A stretch of DNA of 64,000 nucleotides, from NCBI GenBank assembly GCA_002710685.1, contig PALD01000037.1, positions 1 through 64,000 of the forward strand, in the 5' to 3' direction. This document shows positions 52,851 through 62,512 of the stretch, piece by piece (the stretch's first letter is position 1; every line of letters starts with the position of its first letter). The notes beneath the pieces were generated by a model. It was not told the DNA's origin, did no database searches, and was given only the letters and a program-made list of their open reading frames with translations. The stretch comes from Cytophagaceae bacterium. GTDB lineage: Bacteria > Bacteroidota > Bacteroidia > Flavobacteriales > Flavobacteriaceae. Both the position numbers and the translations under genes were made by a program.

Positions 52851-53912
52851 ATGACTAAGTATTTTATTTATATATTAATAGGGCTAGGTGTTTCTGCCCT
52901 TGTAATCTATAGAATCGTAGAGAATAGCGAAGGCCCCAAGGCCGGTGGACAACCCCGGGCGGCAACAGCTACCGTTATCGAGGGCATGGTGCTCAGGCCC
53001 CAGGCTTTTGCCGAAGACCTTTCCCTTTCGGGTTCGCTGGAGGCCAATGAGCAACTCGAGCTGCACAGTGAAGTTTCCGGAGTTGTTGAAAGCATCAATT
53101 TTAATGAGGGTAGAAACGTTGCAAAGGGCCAGGTACTCTTTAGGGTCAATGACCTGGAGATGAGGGCGCAGCTGGCCAAGGCCAAGACCGCAGAGCGCCT
53201 TGCCTCTGAAAACCAGCGAAGGGCAAAGCTACTTCTGGAAAAACAGGCCATAAGCCAGGAGGAATATGATATCGCAGAAGCTGATTATCAATCTGCCCAG
53301 GCTGAGGCCCAGCTTATTGACGCGCAACTTGCAAAAGCGACCGTGCGCGCACCATTTTCAGGAACCATAGGCTTGCGCAACATTTCGCAGGGCACGTATG
53401 TAACCCCTGCAACGCTCATTGCAAAACTCGTGAATACCGATAAATTGAAGATAACCTTCAACATCCCCGAAAAATATGCATCCCAGATTCAATTAAACGA
53501 TACGTTGAACTTTACCACATCAAGTTCAGATAAAACATACGCCGCCACGATATATGCCATTGAACCAGAAATCGAGGTGGTGACAAGAACATTAAAGCTA
53601 AGGGCCGTTGCAGACAACAGTGACGGAACATTGATACCAGGAACATATGCCAATGTCACCCTACCACTGGCGCCCGTTAACGATGCACTCCTTGTCCCGG
53701 CAGAATCGCTCATCCCCATCCAGAACGGCAAGATGATCTATGTGCTTAAAGGCGGCGTGGCAAAGGAGGTCGAGGTAAAAACCGGGACCCGCACAAACAC
53801 ATCGGTAAGGGTGGTTTCTGGCTTAAAGCCAAATGATACCATATTGACGTCAGGCGTAATGACGCTAAAAGATGGATTGCCGGTCAAGATGAAATTAATC
53901 AACGCGCAGTAG
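52851..53912 (+). CDS. RND efflux periplasmic adaptor (membrane fusion) protein
   Basis: A 353-residue HlyD/AcrA-type protein. One N-terminal membrane helix (KYFIYILIGLGVSALVIYRIV), a lipoyl-like domain (SGVVESINFNEGRNVAKGQ), a coiled coil (ANSAQ-type helices around 150-200) and a beta barrel (LIPGTYANVTLPL) are visible. It connects the RND pump to the TolC-type channel. The ATG at 52851 is chosen; a TTG at 52809 is rejected because its extension is not family-like. The stop overlaps the next start (TAGATG). Confidence 0.9.
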   Translation: MTKYFIYILIGLGVSALVIYRIVENSEGPKAGGQPRAATATVIEGMVLRPQAFAEDLSLSGSLEANEQLELHSEVSGVVESINFNEGRNVAKGQVLFRVNDLEMRAQLAKAKTAERLASENQRRAKLLLEKQAISQEEYDIAEADYQSAQAEAQLIDAQLAKATVRAPFSGTIGLRNISQGTYVTPATLIAKLVNTDKLKITFNIPEKYASQIQLNDTLNFTTSSSDKTYAATIYAIEPEIEVVTRTLKLRAVADNSDGTLIPGTYANVTLPLAPVNDALLVPAESLIPIQNGKMIYVLKGGVAKEVEVKTGTRTNTSVRVVSGLKPNDTILTSGVMTLKDGLPVKMKLINAQ

Positions 53913-56900
53913 ATGAGCCTTTCAACAACAAGTATAAAACGCCCGGTACTTACCATTGTACTGAATTTACTCTTGGTGCTTTTTGGAATATTGGGGTACT
54001 CCTTCCTGGGCGTCAGGGAATTTCCCTCCATCGACCCCGCACAGGTTTCGGTAAGGACAAACTATTCTGGGGCAAATTCAGATATCATTGAATCCCAAAT
54101 AACGGAACCTCTTGAAAAAGCAATCAACGGGATAGATGGCATTAGGAACATCACTTCTTCCAGCAGCCAGGGCTCCAGCAGTATAAACATTGAGTTCAAC
54201 CTTGACAAGAACCTTGAAGAGGCCGCCAATGACGTCAGGGACAAGGTGTCCCAGGCAGTGCGCAGCTTGCCACAGGATATTGATGCGCCTCCAGTGGTCT
54301 CAAAGGCTGATGCTGACTCGCAATCCATCATTTCGATGACAATCGAAAGTTCAAACAAGAACATCCTTGAACTTTCTGACTATGCCGAGAATGTAATCGC
54401 TGAACGAATCCAGACAATACCCGGGGTGAGCGGGGTACAGATATGGGGGCAGCGCCGCTATGCCATGCGCTTGTGGATTGACCCTGTTAAACTGGCTTCT
54501 TATGGGCTGACCGTTGCCGATGTGCGCACCGCGCTCAACGCACAAAACGTTGAACTGCCCTCTGGAAAGCTTACCGGCGCCAATACTGAGCTTACCGTAA
54601 AGACCATTGGGAACCTCTCTAGCGAAGAGGAGTTCAACAACATCATCATCAAGGCTGATGGTGAGAAGATCATTCGCATGAGCGATATAGGCAAGGCCTC
54701 GCTTGAAGCTGAAAACATGGAGACCAAGCTGAGCAACTTTGGCCGGCAGATGGTTGCCGTTGCCATCATCCCCCAGCCGGGTACAAACTACCTGGAAATC
54801 GCTGATGCATTCTACAAGCAGTATGACCAACTTCAAAAGGACCTCCCCGAAGATTTTAAACTAAACATTGCAAAAGACGATACGGCCTTTGTGAAAAAGG
54901 CGATTGAAGAAGTTGCCGAAACCCTGGTGATTTCCGTAATCCTCGTAATCCTGGTCATCTACCTCTTTTTCAGGAACTGGTCCATGGCATTGCGCCCGCT
55001 CATTGATATCCCGGTTTCGCTCATAGCCACATTTTTTATCATGTGGGCCTTTGGCTTCTCAATTAATGTACTGACCCTGCTTGCCATTGTTCTTGCTACG
55101 GGGCTTGTTGTTGATGATGGTATCGTTGTCACGGAAAACATATACAAGAAGGTTGAAGAGGGCATGTCGCCCATTGAGGCCGCCATCAAGGGGTCTAATG
55201 AAATTTTCTTTGCCGTACTATCGATTTCCATAACGCTGGCAGCGGTGTTTCTCCCGGTAATATTTCTTGAAGGTTTTGTGGGGAGGCTCTTTAGGGAATT
55301 TGGTGTGGTCATAGGTGCCGCCGTGCTTATCTCTGCATTTGTATCGCTTACCCTTACGCCCATGCTCAACGCCTACCTGATGCGCCCCGGCAAGAAACAG
55401 CATTCCCGTTTTTACAATTTTACCGAAAAATACTTTGTACGCCTCAATGAGTCTTATAGCCGTGCACTACATTCATTCATGAAGCGCAAATGGCTAAGTT
55501 TTCCCATCCTCCTGCTCTGTATAGGTGCCATTGTACTTTTTTATAGCCTCTTGAAAAAAGAGACCGCGCCCTATGATGACCGTAGTGTGGTAAGGGTAAA
55601 TGTCACGGCTCCCGAAGGTTCATCTTATGATTACATGGACCGTTACATGAACGAGATTGCTGATTTGATAAACGACTCGGTACCTGAAACCAAGGTAGGT
55701 TTGATCATCACCTCTCCCGGTTTTGGTTCTGCCTCTGTAAACAGTGGCCGTGCCGTGGTGATCCTTGATGAGCCCAATGAAAGGATACGCTCACAGGAAG
55801 AAATCGCAAATGATCTTACCAAGTGGACGAGTTCGTTTGTAAATGCCAAGACACACGTAGCACAAACGCCCACCATTGCAGTAAACCGCCGGGGTGGATA
55901 TCCCATTCAATACATCATACAGGCACCTAATTTTGAACAGCTCCAGCAGAAAATTCCTGAATTTATGAAAGAGGTGGAACAGGACCCTACCTTTTCCGGT
56001 TCAGATGTTGATCTTAAATTCAACAAACCAGAGCTATATGTCACCATTGACCGTGAAAAAGCACAGAGCCTGGGTGTATCTGTGCGGGATGTAGCCCAAA
56101 CACTCCAGCTCTCCCTGAGCGGACAACGTTTTGGCTATTTCCTCAAAAATGGAAAACAATATCAGGTCATTGGGCAATTTGATGAAAAAGACAGGGATGC
56201 GCCCATAGACCTCACCTCAATCTTTGTGAAGAACAAGGACGGCCTGCTCATACAGCTGGACAATCTCGTTTCTACAGAAGAGCAGAGCAGCCCACCTCAA
56301 TTATACCATAACAATAGGTTCATGTCTGCCACAGTATCAGCTGGGCTTTCACCAGGAAACAGCATCAGCGATGGTATTGAAGCCATGGAGCGCATCAAGG
56401 ACAACGTGCTCACCGAAGATTTTACGACAGCCCTGGGCGGGGAATCACGTGATTTTGTGGAAAGCAGTTCAAATACCTCGTTTGCCTTTGGCCTTGCGCT
56501 GTTGCTGATTTTTTTAATACTTGCCGCACAGTTTGAGAGTTTTATAGATCCATTCATAATCATACTTACCGTGCCCATGGCAGTTGCCGGTGCATTGTTT
56601 TCGCTATGGCTTTTTGATCAAACGTGGAATATTTTCAGTCAGATAGGTACGGTGATGTTGATAGGCCTTGTGACCAAGAACGGTATCTTGATCGTGGAGT
56701 TTGCAAACCAGCTCCGGGAGCAGGGAGTACCAAAAGCTGATGCCATAATGCGTGCCGCAGAGTCCAGGCTGCGCCCCATCTTGATGACCAGCTTGACCAT
56801 TGCCCTGGGAGCATTGCCCATTGCCGTTGCCCTGGGCGCCGCATCCACTAGCCGTATAGGGATGGGCGTCGTGATCATAGGTGGAACCATGTTCTCACTC

Positions 56901-57002
56901 TTGCTGACACTATTTATTATCCCGGCAATTTATTTAATGTGGTCCCGGCAGAAAAAGCACCGTCCAGAATTTGATAGCCTTGAACTTGTTATAGATGAGT
57001 AA
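53913..57002 (+). CDS. RND-family inner-membrane efflux pump (AcrB-like)
   Basis: A 1029-residue proton-driven exporter. Motifs: RPVLTIVLNLLLVLFGILGY at the start, twelve membrane helices in two halves, LVVDDGIVVTENIYKKVEEG and a second helix cluster (GLALLLIFLILAAQFESF, VMLIGLVTKNGILIVEFANQ). Together with the adaptor and the TolC protein it forms a tripartite efflux system spanning both membranes. The substrate cannot be predicted. It overlaps the TolC gene by 8 bp. Confidence 0.94.
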   Translation: MSLSTTSIKRPVLTIVLNLLLVLFGILGYSFLGVREFPSIDPAQVSVRTNYSGANSDIIESQITEPLEKAINGIDGIRNITSSSSQGSSSINIEFNLDKNLEEAANDVRDKVSQAVRSLPQDIDAPPVVSKADADSQSIISMTIESSNKNILELSDYAENVIAERIQTIPGVSGVQIWGQRRYAMRLWIDPVKLASYGLTVADVRTALNAQNVELPSGKLTGANTELTVKTIGNLSSEEEFNNIIIKADGEKIIRMSDIGKASLEAENMETKLSNFGRQMVAVAIIPQPGTNYLEIADAFYKQYDQLQKDLPEDFKLNIAKDDTAFVKKAIEEVAETLVISVILVILVIYLFFRNWSMALRPLIDIPVSLIATFFIMWAFGFSINVLTLLAIVLATGLVVDDGIVVTENIYKKVEEGMSPIEAAIKGSNEIFFAVLSISITLAAVFLPVIFLEGFVGRLFREFGVVIGAAVLISAFVSLTLTPMLNAYLMRPGKKQHSRFYNFTEKYFVRLNESYSRALHSFMKRKWLSFPILLLCIGAIVLFYSLLKKETAPYDDRSVVRVNVTAPEGSSYDYMDRYMNEIADLINDSVPETKVGLIITSPGFGSASVNSGRAVVILDEPNERIRSQEEIANDLTKWTSSFVNAKTHVAQTPTIAVNRRGGYPIQYIIQAPNFEQLQQKIPEFMKEVEQDPTFSGSDVDLKFNKPELYVTIDREKAQSLGVSVRDVAQTLQLSLSGQRFGYFLKNGKQYQVIGQFDEKDRDAPIDLTSIFVKNKDGLLIQLDNLVSTEEQSSPPQLYHNNRFMSATVSAGLSPGNSISDGIEAMERIKDNVLTEDFTTALGGESRDFVESSSNTSFAFGLALLLIFLILAAQFESFIDPFIIILTVPMAVAGALFSLWLFDQTWNIFSQIGTVMLIGLVTKNGILIVEFANQLREQGVPKADAIMRAAESRLRPILMTSLTIALGALPIAVALGAASTSRIGMGVVIIGGTMFSLLLTLFIIPAIYLMWSRQKKHRPEFDSLELVIDE

Positions 57003-58305
57003 GCATACATTATACCCCATCATCCTTATCCTTTTTTTTGCCCTTTGCACTTGTAATGCGCAAGAGATGCTAACCGTAAGGGATGCAGTGAACATTGCCC
57101 TGCAAAACAATTATGAAATCAAGATTCAAGAAAATGACCTTAAGGTGGACAGCATGGGGGTAGGCGTTGCCAATGCCGGGATGCTCCCCACGGTAGACGC
57201 GGTACTTACCAGCAACAACAGTATACAGAACAGTTCACAAACACGCTCCTCGGGAGAAATCGTAGAACTTGACAATGCTGAAAACAACAGCCTGAACTAT
57301 GGAGTTACCCTGGGCTGGACGCTCTTTGACGGTTTTAGCATGTTTGCCCGATATAATCAACTAAAAGAGCAAAGAAACCTGGGCGAAGCCGAATTTCAAC
57401 AAACGGTCCTTGCCCGTATGAGTGATGTGATGGTCACTTATTTTGACCTGGTACAACAGCAGCAACAATTATCTGCACTAGACAGTACACTGGTCATCTC
57501 AAAACAACGGGTTGATCTTGCCCAAAACAGGTTTACCATAGGCAAGGCCTCAAAACTGGAGGTGCTCAATGCACAGGTAGACCTCAATACTGATCAAACC
57601 ACCTACCTAAGGCAAAAGGAATCACTTGCCAATACCAAGGTTCAACTCAATGAGATACTTGCTCGTGAGACGGACATAGATTTTATGGTGAGTGAGGATT
57701 TTGATGTTGACCAGGCACTTTTTTTGCCCATGCTGCAGGCCGAGGCCAAAGAAGAAAATCCCTCCCTAAAACTACAGTACATCAACAAGCGTATCGCAGA
57801 ATTGCAGCTCAAACAGGTCAAGGCAAACCGCTACCCTTCGGTGGCGGCATCTGTGGGTTATAATTTTAGCGATTCTCAATCCAGTCTTGGGTTTACTACC
57901 ACATCGTCTGCCCGGGGATGGAATTACGGCTTTACAGCGCGCCTGAACATCTTTAATGGATTCCTGCAGCACCGCAATGAGAAAATCGCAAATATCCAGC
58001 TTAAAACCTCATCCCTGGTCATTGAGCAACAATCCAAGGCCATAGAATCACAATTGGCACAAGCCTATCAAACCTATTTGACCAATATTAGCCTGATAGA
58101 ACTGGAGAAGAACAATGAGGCCATTGCCAAGGAAAACCTGAGCATAACCCTTGATAAATTCAAGATTGGGACCATCCCCACGATTGAGTTCCGTACCGCA
58201 CAGTTGAATTATATCAATGCCGTGGCGCGTTACAACAATGCCTTGTTTCAGGCCAAGCTCTCAGAAATCACGCTCAAGGAAATCGCGGGGAGCTTGTCTA
58301 TATAG
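56995..58305 (+). CDS. TolC-family outer-membrane channel
   Basis: A 436-residue outer-membrane protein with a signal peptide (PIILILFFALCTCNA) and the repeated helical layout of the OEP/TolC family (LTVRDAVNIALQNNYEIKIQ, then YFDLVQQQQQLSAL; the second half begins near YINKRIAELQLKQVKANRYP). It completes the RND system. The stop codon overlaps the first base of a perfect palindrome (58305-58318). Confidence 0.9.
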   Translation: MSKHTLYPIILILFFALCTCNAQEMLTVRDAVNIALQNNYEIKIQENDLKVDSMGVGVANAGMLPTVDAVLTSNNSIQNSSQTRSSGEIVELDNAENNSLNYGVTLGWTLFDGFSMFARYNQLKEQRNLGEAEFQQTVLARMSDVMVTYFDLVQQQQQLSALDSTLVISKQRVDLAQNRFTIGKASKLEVLNAQVDLNTDQTTYLRQKESLANTKVQLNEILARETDIDFMVSEDFDVDQALFLPMLQAEAKEENPSLKLQYINKRIAELQLKQVKANRYPSVAASVGYNFSDSQSSLGFTTTSSARGWNYGFTARLNIFNGFLQHRNEKIANIQLKTSSLVIEQQSKAIESQLAQAYQTYLTNISLIELEKNNEAIAKENLSITLDKFKIGTIPTIEFRTAQLNYINAVARYNNALFQAKLSEITLKEIAGSLSI

Positions 58306-58318
58306 CTTTCGCGAAAGC
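58305..58318. repeat. Perfect palindrome GCTTTCGCGAAAGC
   Basis: 14-bp perfect palindrome that starts in the TolC stop codon. Member of the dispersed family, here without a loop. Confidence 0.7.
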
Positions 58319-58329
58319 ATTAAGAATAC

Positions 58330-58355
58330 AAAAGCCAGTGTGTTCACTGGCTTTT
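58330..58355. terminator. Rho-independent terminator
   Basis: AAAAGCCAGTG pairs with CACTGGCTTTT around a short loop. It can serve both the efflux operon (plus) and pgk (minus), which converge here. Confidence 0.75.
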
Positions 58356-58378
58356 ACTGTATATATCAGGTTTATTTC

Positions 58379-59566
58379 TTAGTCTTCAATAGCGGCGATA
58401 CCTGGAAGGGTCTTGCCCTCCAGCATCTCCAGCATGGCTCCACCACCGGTAGAAACATAGCTTACCTTGTCATCAAAGCCAAACTGTTTTACCGCGGCCA
58501 CGCTATCTCCACCCCCTACGAGTGAGAAAGCCCCATTTTGAGTTGCCTCATCGATGAAGTTGCCCAGTTGTATGGTGCCATTTGCAAAGGGTTTCATCTC
58601 AAAAACACCCAACGGACCATTCCACAGGATGGTTTTACTGCCCAGCACCACGTCCTTGAAGTTTTCAAGTGATTTGGGCCCGGCATCAAGACCTTGCCAT
58701 CCATCCGGGATTTCATAGATATCCTCCACCTTGGTGTTGGCAAATTCAGAGAAGCTGTCTGCAGCGACAACATCCACGGGAAGGTGGATGTTCACCCCTT
58801 TTTCATCAGCTTTTTTAAGAATGTCCAGGGCCAGCTCTTGCTTATCATCTTCACAGATCGAGCTTCCTACCTTGCCGCCTTGTGCTTTTATAAAGGTATA
58901 GGCCATGCCCCCGCCGATGATCAGGTCATCAACCTTGTCGAGCACGTTTTCAATCACGGTGATCTTTGAAGAAACCTTTGCTCCTCCCAAAATGGCAAGT
59001 ACCGGCTTTTCATTGTTGTTCAAAACCTTGTCCAGGCTCTCGATTTCTTTGGCAAGCAGGTAACCGAAGCATTTTTTATCTGGGAAAAACCCTGCTACAA
59101 TGGTTGTTGAAGCATGGGCTCTATGTGCGGTACCAAAGGCGTCATTAACATAAATATCGCCCAGTTTTGACAACTTTTCGGCGAAAGCCCTATCTCCTGC
59201 CGTTTCTTCTTTGTGGTATCTTAGGTTTTCAAGCAAGAGGATTTCTCCCGCTTCAAGGCTATTTGCAGCAGCCTCGGCTTCTGGGCCCACGCAGTTTTCA
59301 ACAAACTTTACCTGTACCCCTATAATTTCAGAAACCTTAGAGATGATGTGCTTTAATGAAAACTCTGCCTCTTGTGCCTTGGGCCGGCCTAGATGTGACA
59401 TCAATACAGCACTGCCGCCATCTTCCAAAATCTTCACAATAGTGGGCTTTGCGGCCTCTATCCTGGTAGCATCTGTCACTTCATGGTCTTCATTGAGCGG
59501 TACGTTAAAATCAACACGTATCAATGCCTTTTTATCCTTAAAGTCAAAATCGTCTATAGTCTTCAT
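58379..59566 (-). CDS. pgk: Phosphoglycerate kinase
   Basis: A 395-residue glycolytic enzyme that transfers phosphate from 1,3-bisphosphoglycerate to [12 protein letters not shown] (substrate-binding Arg region) at the start, [24 protein letters not shown] and the C-terminal [13 protein letters not shown] with [13 protein letters not shown] are intact. It diverges from holB; the 119-bp spacer holds promoters for both and an 18-bp palindrome. Confidence 0.97.
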   Translation of the reverse strand: MKTIDDFDFKDKKALIRVDFNVPLNEDHEVTDATRIEAAKPTIVKILEDGGSAVLMSHLGRPKAQEAEFSLKHIISKVSEIIGVQVKFVENCVGPEAEAAANSLEAGEILLLENLRYHKEETAGDRAFAEKLSKLGDIYVNDAFGTAHRAHASTTIVAGFFPDKKCFGYLLAKEIESLDKVLNNNEKPVLAILGGAKVSSKITVIENVLDKVDDLIIGGGMAYTFIKAQGGKVGSSICEDDKQELALDILKKADEKGVNIHLPVDVVAADSFSEFANTKVEDIYEIPDGWQGLDAGPKSLENFKDVVLGSKTILWNGPLGVFEMKPFANGTIQLGNFIDEATQNGAFSLVGGGDSVAAVKQFGFDDKVSYVSTGGGAMLEMLEGKTLPGIAAIED

Positions 59567-59603
59567 TAAGTGGTTGGTTTTTTCTTGATTTAATTATGGG
59601 TCC

Positions 59604-59621
59604 TTGCTTTCGCGAAAGCAA
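59604..59621. repeat. Perfect 18-bp palindrome in the pgk leader
   Basis: TTGCTTTCGCGAAAGCAA is a perfect palindrome lying between the pgk ATG and its -7 box, so it would fold in the mRNA leader. Confidence 0.7.
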
Positions 59622-59631
59622 AAAAGGTCAA

Positions 59632-59639
59632 CAAATATA
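59632..59639 (-). promoter_or_regulatory. pgk promoter -7 box
   Basis: Minus strand TATATTTG, an exact TAnnTTTG match, about 65 bp before the pgk start. Confidence 0.55.
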
Positions 59640-59673
59640 ACCGATAGCGATAATTAATACGTTACAATTCTGT

Positions 59674-59681
59674 TATATTTG
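59674..59681 (+). promoter_or_regulatory. holB promoter -7 box
   Basis: TATATTTG matches TAnnTTTG exactly and lies 4 bp before the holB ATG, which places transcription start at or next to the start codon; a leaderless mRNA is likely. Confidence 0.55.
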
Positions 59682-59685
59682 GCGC

Positions 59686-60834
59686 ATGTTGTTCAAGGAG
59701 ATCGTAGGCCAGGAATTTATCATCAACCACCTTACCACCAGTGCAGATGCCGGCAGGATTGCCCACGCGCAACTCTTTGTGGGCCCGCCAGGAAGGGGTG
59801 TGCTCCCCACCGCCATTGCTTATGCACAATACCTTGTTTGTCAAAATCAAAATGGTGAAAATGAAAATGGCAATGCCTCTTGCAATCTGAAATTTGAGCA
59901 CATGGCCCACCCCGATCTGCATTTTGCATTTCCCGTGACCACGACCGAGGAGGTTAAAAAGCATCCCGTTTCAGCAAAATTTGGGAAAGAATGGCGCAGT
60001 TTTCTTACCAAAAATCCCTACGCGAACCTTTTTGAATGGTATGGTCATCTAGGTGTGGAAAACAAGCAGGGGCAAATAGGTGTGGACGAGGCCCAGGAGA
60101 TATTAAAGTCGCTTTCGCTCAAAGCGTATGAAGGAGGGCTCAAGGTACTCATCGTGTGGATGGCCGAAAAAATGAACACGGCTGCTTCAAACAAGCTGCT
60201 CAAGCTTATTGAGGAGCCGCCTGACAAGACCGTGATCATCCTTGTGGCGGAGACCGAGGAGAATATTATACAGACCATCAGGTCGCGTTGCCAGGTGCTG
60301 CAGTTTCCACCGCTGGGAGAAGCCTATATTGAAAATGCGCTTGTAAAGAATGAAGGTGTTTCTTTGGCCGAAGCCAAAAAAATAGCGCATCAATGTCAAG
60401 GAGATTACAATACCGCATTGCATATCCTGCATCGGGATGGTGACGAAGAAGAGTTTGAAAACTGGTTTGTGACCTGGGTACGGACGGCCTTTAGGGCAAA
60501 GGGGAACAAAAAAGCCATACTGGAGCTCATGGCCTGGGCAGACAGCATCGCTTCAAAGGGGCGTGAGACGCAAAAGAAGTTCTTGAGCTACTGCATTGAT
60601 TTTTTTAGGCAGGCCATGCTCTTGAACTATAAGGCAGACACGCTGGTCTACCTAAAGCCTGTAACAAAATTTGAGTTGGCAAAATTTGCCCCCTTTATTC
60701 ATGGCAAGAACATCCTTGATATTACCAAAGAGCTGGAAGATGCTGCTTATCATATAGAGCGCAACGGCAATGCAAAGATCATCCTTACCGATCTCTCCAT
60801 AAAACTTACCCGTTTGCTTCATAAAAAGCAATAA
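59686..60834 (+). CDS. holB: DNA polymerase III subunit delta'
   Basis: A 382-residue clamp-loader subunit with the AAA+ layout, helping load the beta clamp. The start MLFKEIVGQEFIINHLTTS is typical, and the P-loop is degenerate (VGPPGRGVLP, no GKS/T), as usual in delta', which does not hydrolyse ATP. The sensor region LLKLIEEPPDKTVIILV and the SRC motif (TIRSRCQVLQF) are intact. Terminator-linked to the gene downstream. Confidence 0.9.
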   Translation: MLFKEIVGQEFIINHLTTSADAGRIAHAQLFVGPPGRGVLPTAIAYAQYLVCQNQNGENENGNASCNLKFEHMAHPDLHFAFPVTTTEEVKKHPVSAKFGKEWRSFLTKNPYANLFEWYGHLGVENKQGQIGVDEAQEILKSLSLKAYEGGLKVLIVWMAEKMNTAASNKLLKLIEEPPDKTVIILVAETEENIIQTIRSRCQVLQFPPLGEAYIENALVKNEGVSLAEAKKIAHQCQGDYNTALHILHRDGDEEEFENWFVTWVRTAFRAKGNKKAILELMAWADSIASKGRETQKKFLSYCIDFFRQAMLLNYKADTLVYLKPVTKFELAKFAPFIHGKNILDITKELEDAAYHIERNGNAKIILTDLSIKLTRLLHKKQ

Positions 60835-60837
60835 AAA

Positions 60838-60857
60838 ACCCCGCGGTATGCGGGGTG
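60838..60857 (-). terminator. Rho-independent terminator
   Basis: ACCCCGC pairs with GCGGGGT; on the minus strand it is followed by a T-rich run, so it ends the OmpH-like gene. Confidence 0.65.
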
Positions 60858-60881
60858 TGATTTATATTCTTGAATACTCAA

Positions 60882-61448
60882 TTATTTTGTCGCCGTGGTA
60901 TCAGTTGTCTCGGCGGCAGGTGTGCTTGATGTAGAACCCGGGGTGTACTTGGCGTTAAGCTCTTCAAGTATCTCTGAAGTAAGGTCATACTGCTCCTTAC
61001 CATACATAACGCTTCCACCTTCGTTTTGCCCATAGATGTAATCGTAGCCGTTGTTCTCACCATAATCTTTTACAAATACCTTGATTTTCTTGATAATGGT
61101 ATCAATTGCGGCCTGGCTTTCAGCCTGAAGCTGGCGTGAGCGGGTTTGTTGCTCATTTTGAATCTGGTTTCTCAACGCCAGGATTTCTTCTTCTTTTGAA
61201 CTTCTTTCAGAAGCGCTCATCTTGGCAGCATTTTTTTGATAAAGCTGCACCTTTGCTTCATAAGATTGAATCTTCCCTTCTAGGGAGGATTGAAAATCTT
61301 CATTCATTTTAGAGTACTTATCCTGAGCATCGGTCATCTCCTTATACTCTTTCACAATTTTTTCGGTGTTAACAAAACCAGTTTTTGCTTGTTTTTGACA
61401 ACCTACGAACATTGCAGCTGCACATAGCAGCACCATGATTTGTTTCAT
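60882..61448 (-). CDS. OmpH/Skp-like periplasmic lipoprotein
   Basis: A 188-residue lipoprotein (signal to Cys17 in MKQIMVLLCAAAMFVGCQKQ) with the OmpH/Skp helical coiled-coil body (GFVNTEKIVKEYKEMTDAQD, SYEAKVQLYQKNAAKMSA). It likely chaperones outer-membrane proteins. The ATG at 61448 is chosen; a TTG 60 nt upstream is rejected. Promoter TATATTTG at 61506-61513 on the minus strand. Confidence 0.85.
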   Translation of the reverse strand: MKQIMVLLCAAAMFVGCQKQAKTGFVNTEKIVKEYKEMTDAQDKYSKMNEDFQSSLEGKIQSYEAKVQLYQKNAAKMSASERSSKEEEILALRNQIQNEQQTRSRQLQAESQAAIDTIIKKIKVFVKDYGENNGYDYIYGQNEGGSVMYGKEQYDLTSEILEELNAKYTPGSTSSTPAAETTDTTATK

Positions 61449-61505
61449 TATTTTATAATTTTTGACAAATGTAAAAAAACAGACTACTTTGAAGATAAAA
61501 TGTTG

Positions 61506-61513
61506 CAAATATA
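61506..61513 (-). promoter_or_regulatory. OmpH-like gene promoter -7 box
   Basis: Minus strand TATATTTG, exact TAnnTTTG match, about 58 bp upstream of the ATG. Confidence 0.5.
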
Positions 61514-61659
61514 AGGAGTATTGATAAATTTTATGGTTAATATATATCCTATAAATAATACTAATTATAAACTACTTCTTTAAAAGCTTAATTACAACAT
61601 CATCTTAATCTAGGCCAGCCCAAAGGCCATTAAATCATTAAAAGCTCCTTAAATCGGCT

Positions 61660-62499
61660 CTAATTGCGTTTTTTAAGCACATAAATGTGTGATGAGGCTT
61701 CTTTGGTAAACAAAGCTGACACGTTTGATATTACTCCCGTTAAAAACCCTCTTAAAAATCTTAATTTATTATTTTCATATTTTTCTGAAAGTATAGAAAC
61801 ATAAAAACTATCAAACCACATGGGTTTCACATTTAACAAATCAAATCCGTTGTGGTGAAAAATCTTATGGATGGATTTTTTTGAGAAATGAAATACATGG
61901 CGAGGAACATCATACGCTGCCCAATGTTCTTTATATTTTTTAGCATCGTAAGATTTATAATTAGGAACCGCGATAATCAAGTATCCTGAAGTCTTAACAT
62001 GATTACCCAGCCATTTTGCTTCTTCCATAAAATCGGTAAGATGCTCGAGAACATGCCACATGGTAATAACATCATAAGGTTGCTCAATAGTATCTTTTGT
62101 GGTCAATAAATCCACATTCTTTTTTACGGCAAGTGACCTGGCTTTACTGTTGGGTTCTACACCCGTAATCTTAAAGTTTTCCCTTTTGGCTGTAGCCAAA
62201 AAATCTCCCGTACCTGCACCAATATCCAAAAGGGTCCCTCCAGAAACGTATTTTTTAACCAAAGCGATTTTCTTGTTCAGCATATGTCTCTTGACAAACT
62301 GATAGGCTTTGTTAAAGATTCCGTTTGAGGCATCTGTATGCGAAATATAATCCTCGCTTTGATAATATCTGGGCAATTCTTCTGGTGAAGGCTTTGGGGT
62401 TGTTTCCAACAGGTCATAGGTACTATTGTAAACAAGCTTGAATTCTTCTCCCGAAACACTATGATCTTTAAGCGTAAGAAAAACTTGTTGTTTAGTCAT
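61660..62499 (-). CDS. Class I SAM-dependent methyltransferase
   Basis: A 279-residue protein with the Rossmann-fold SAM-binding motif LLDIGAGTGDFLATA and later motifs ITGVEPNS and ITMWHVLEHLTDF. Its substrate is unknown; such proteins occur in surface polysaccharide or ubiquinone-like pathways. It is AT-rich compared with neighbours, which may point to transfer. Just upstream is the parS site. Confidence 0.85.
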   Translation of the reverse strand: MTKQQVFLTLKDHSVSGEEFKLVYNSTYDLLETTPKPSPEELPRYYQSEDYISHTDASNGIFNKAYQFVKRHMLNKKIALVKKYVSGGTLLDIGAGTGDFLATAKRENFKITGVEPNSKARSLAVKKNVDLLTTKDTIEQPYDVITMWHVLEHLTDFMEEAKWLGNHVKTSGYLIIAVPNYKSYDAKKYKEHWAAYDVPRHVFHFSKKSIHKIFHHNGFDLLNVKPMWFDSFYVSILSEKYENNKLRFLRGFLTGVISNVSALFTKEASSHIYVLKKRN

Positions 62500-62512
62500 T
62501 TAAAATAAAGAT

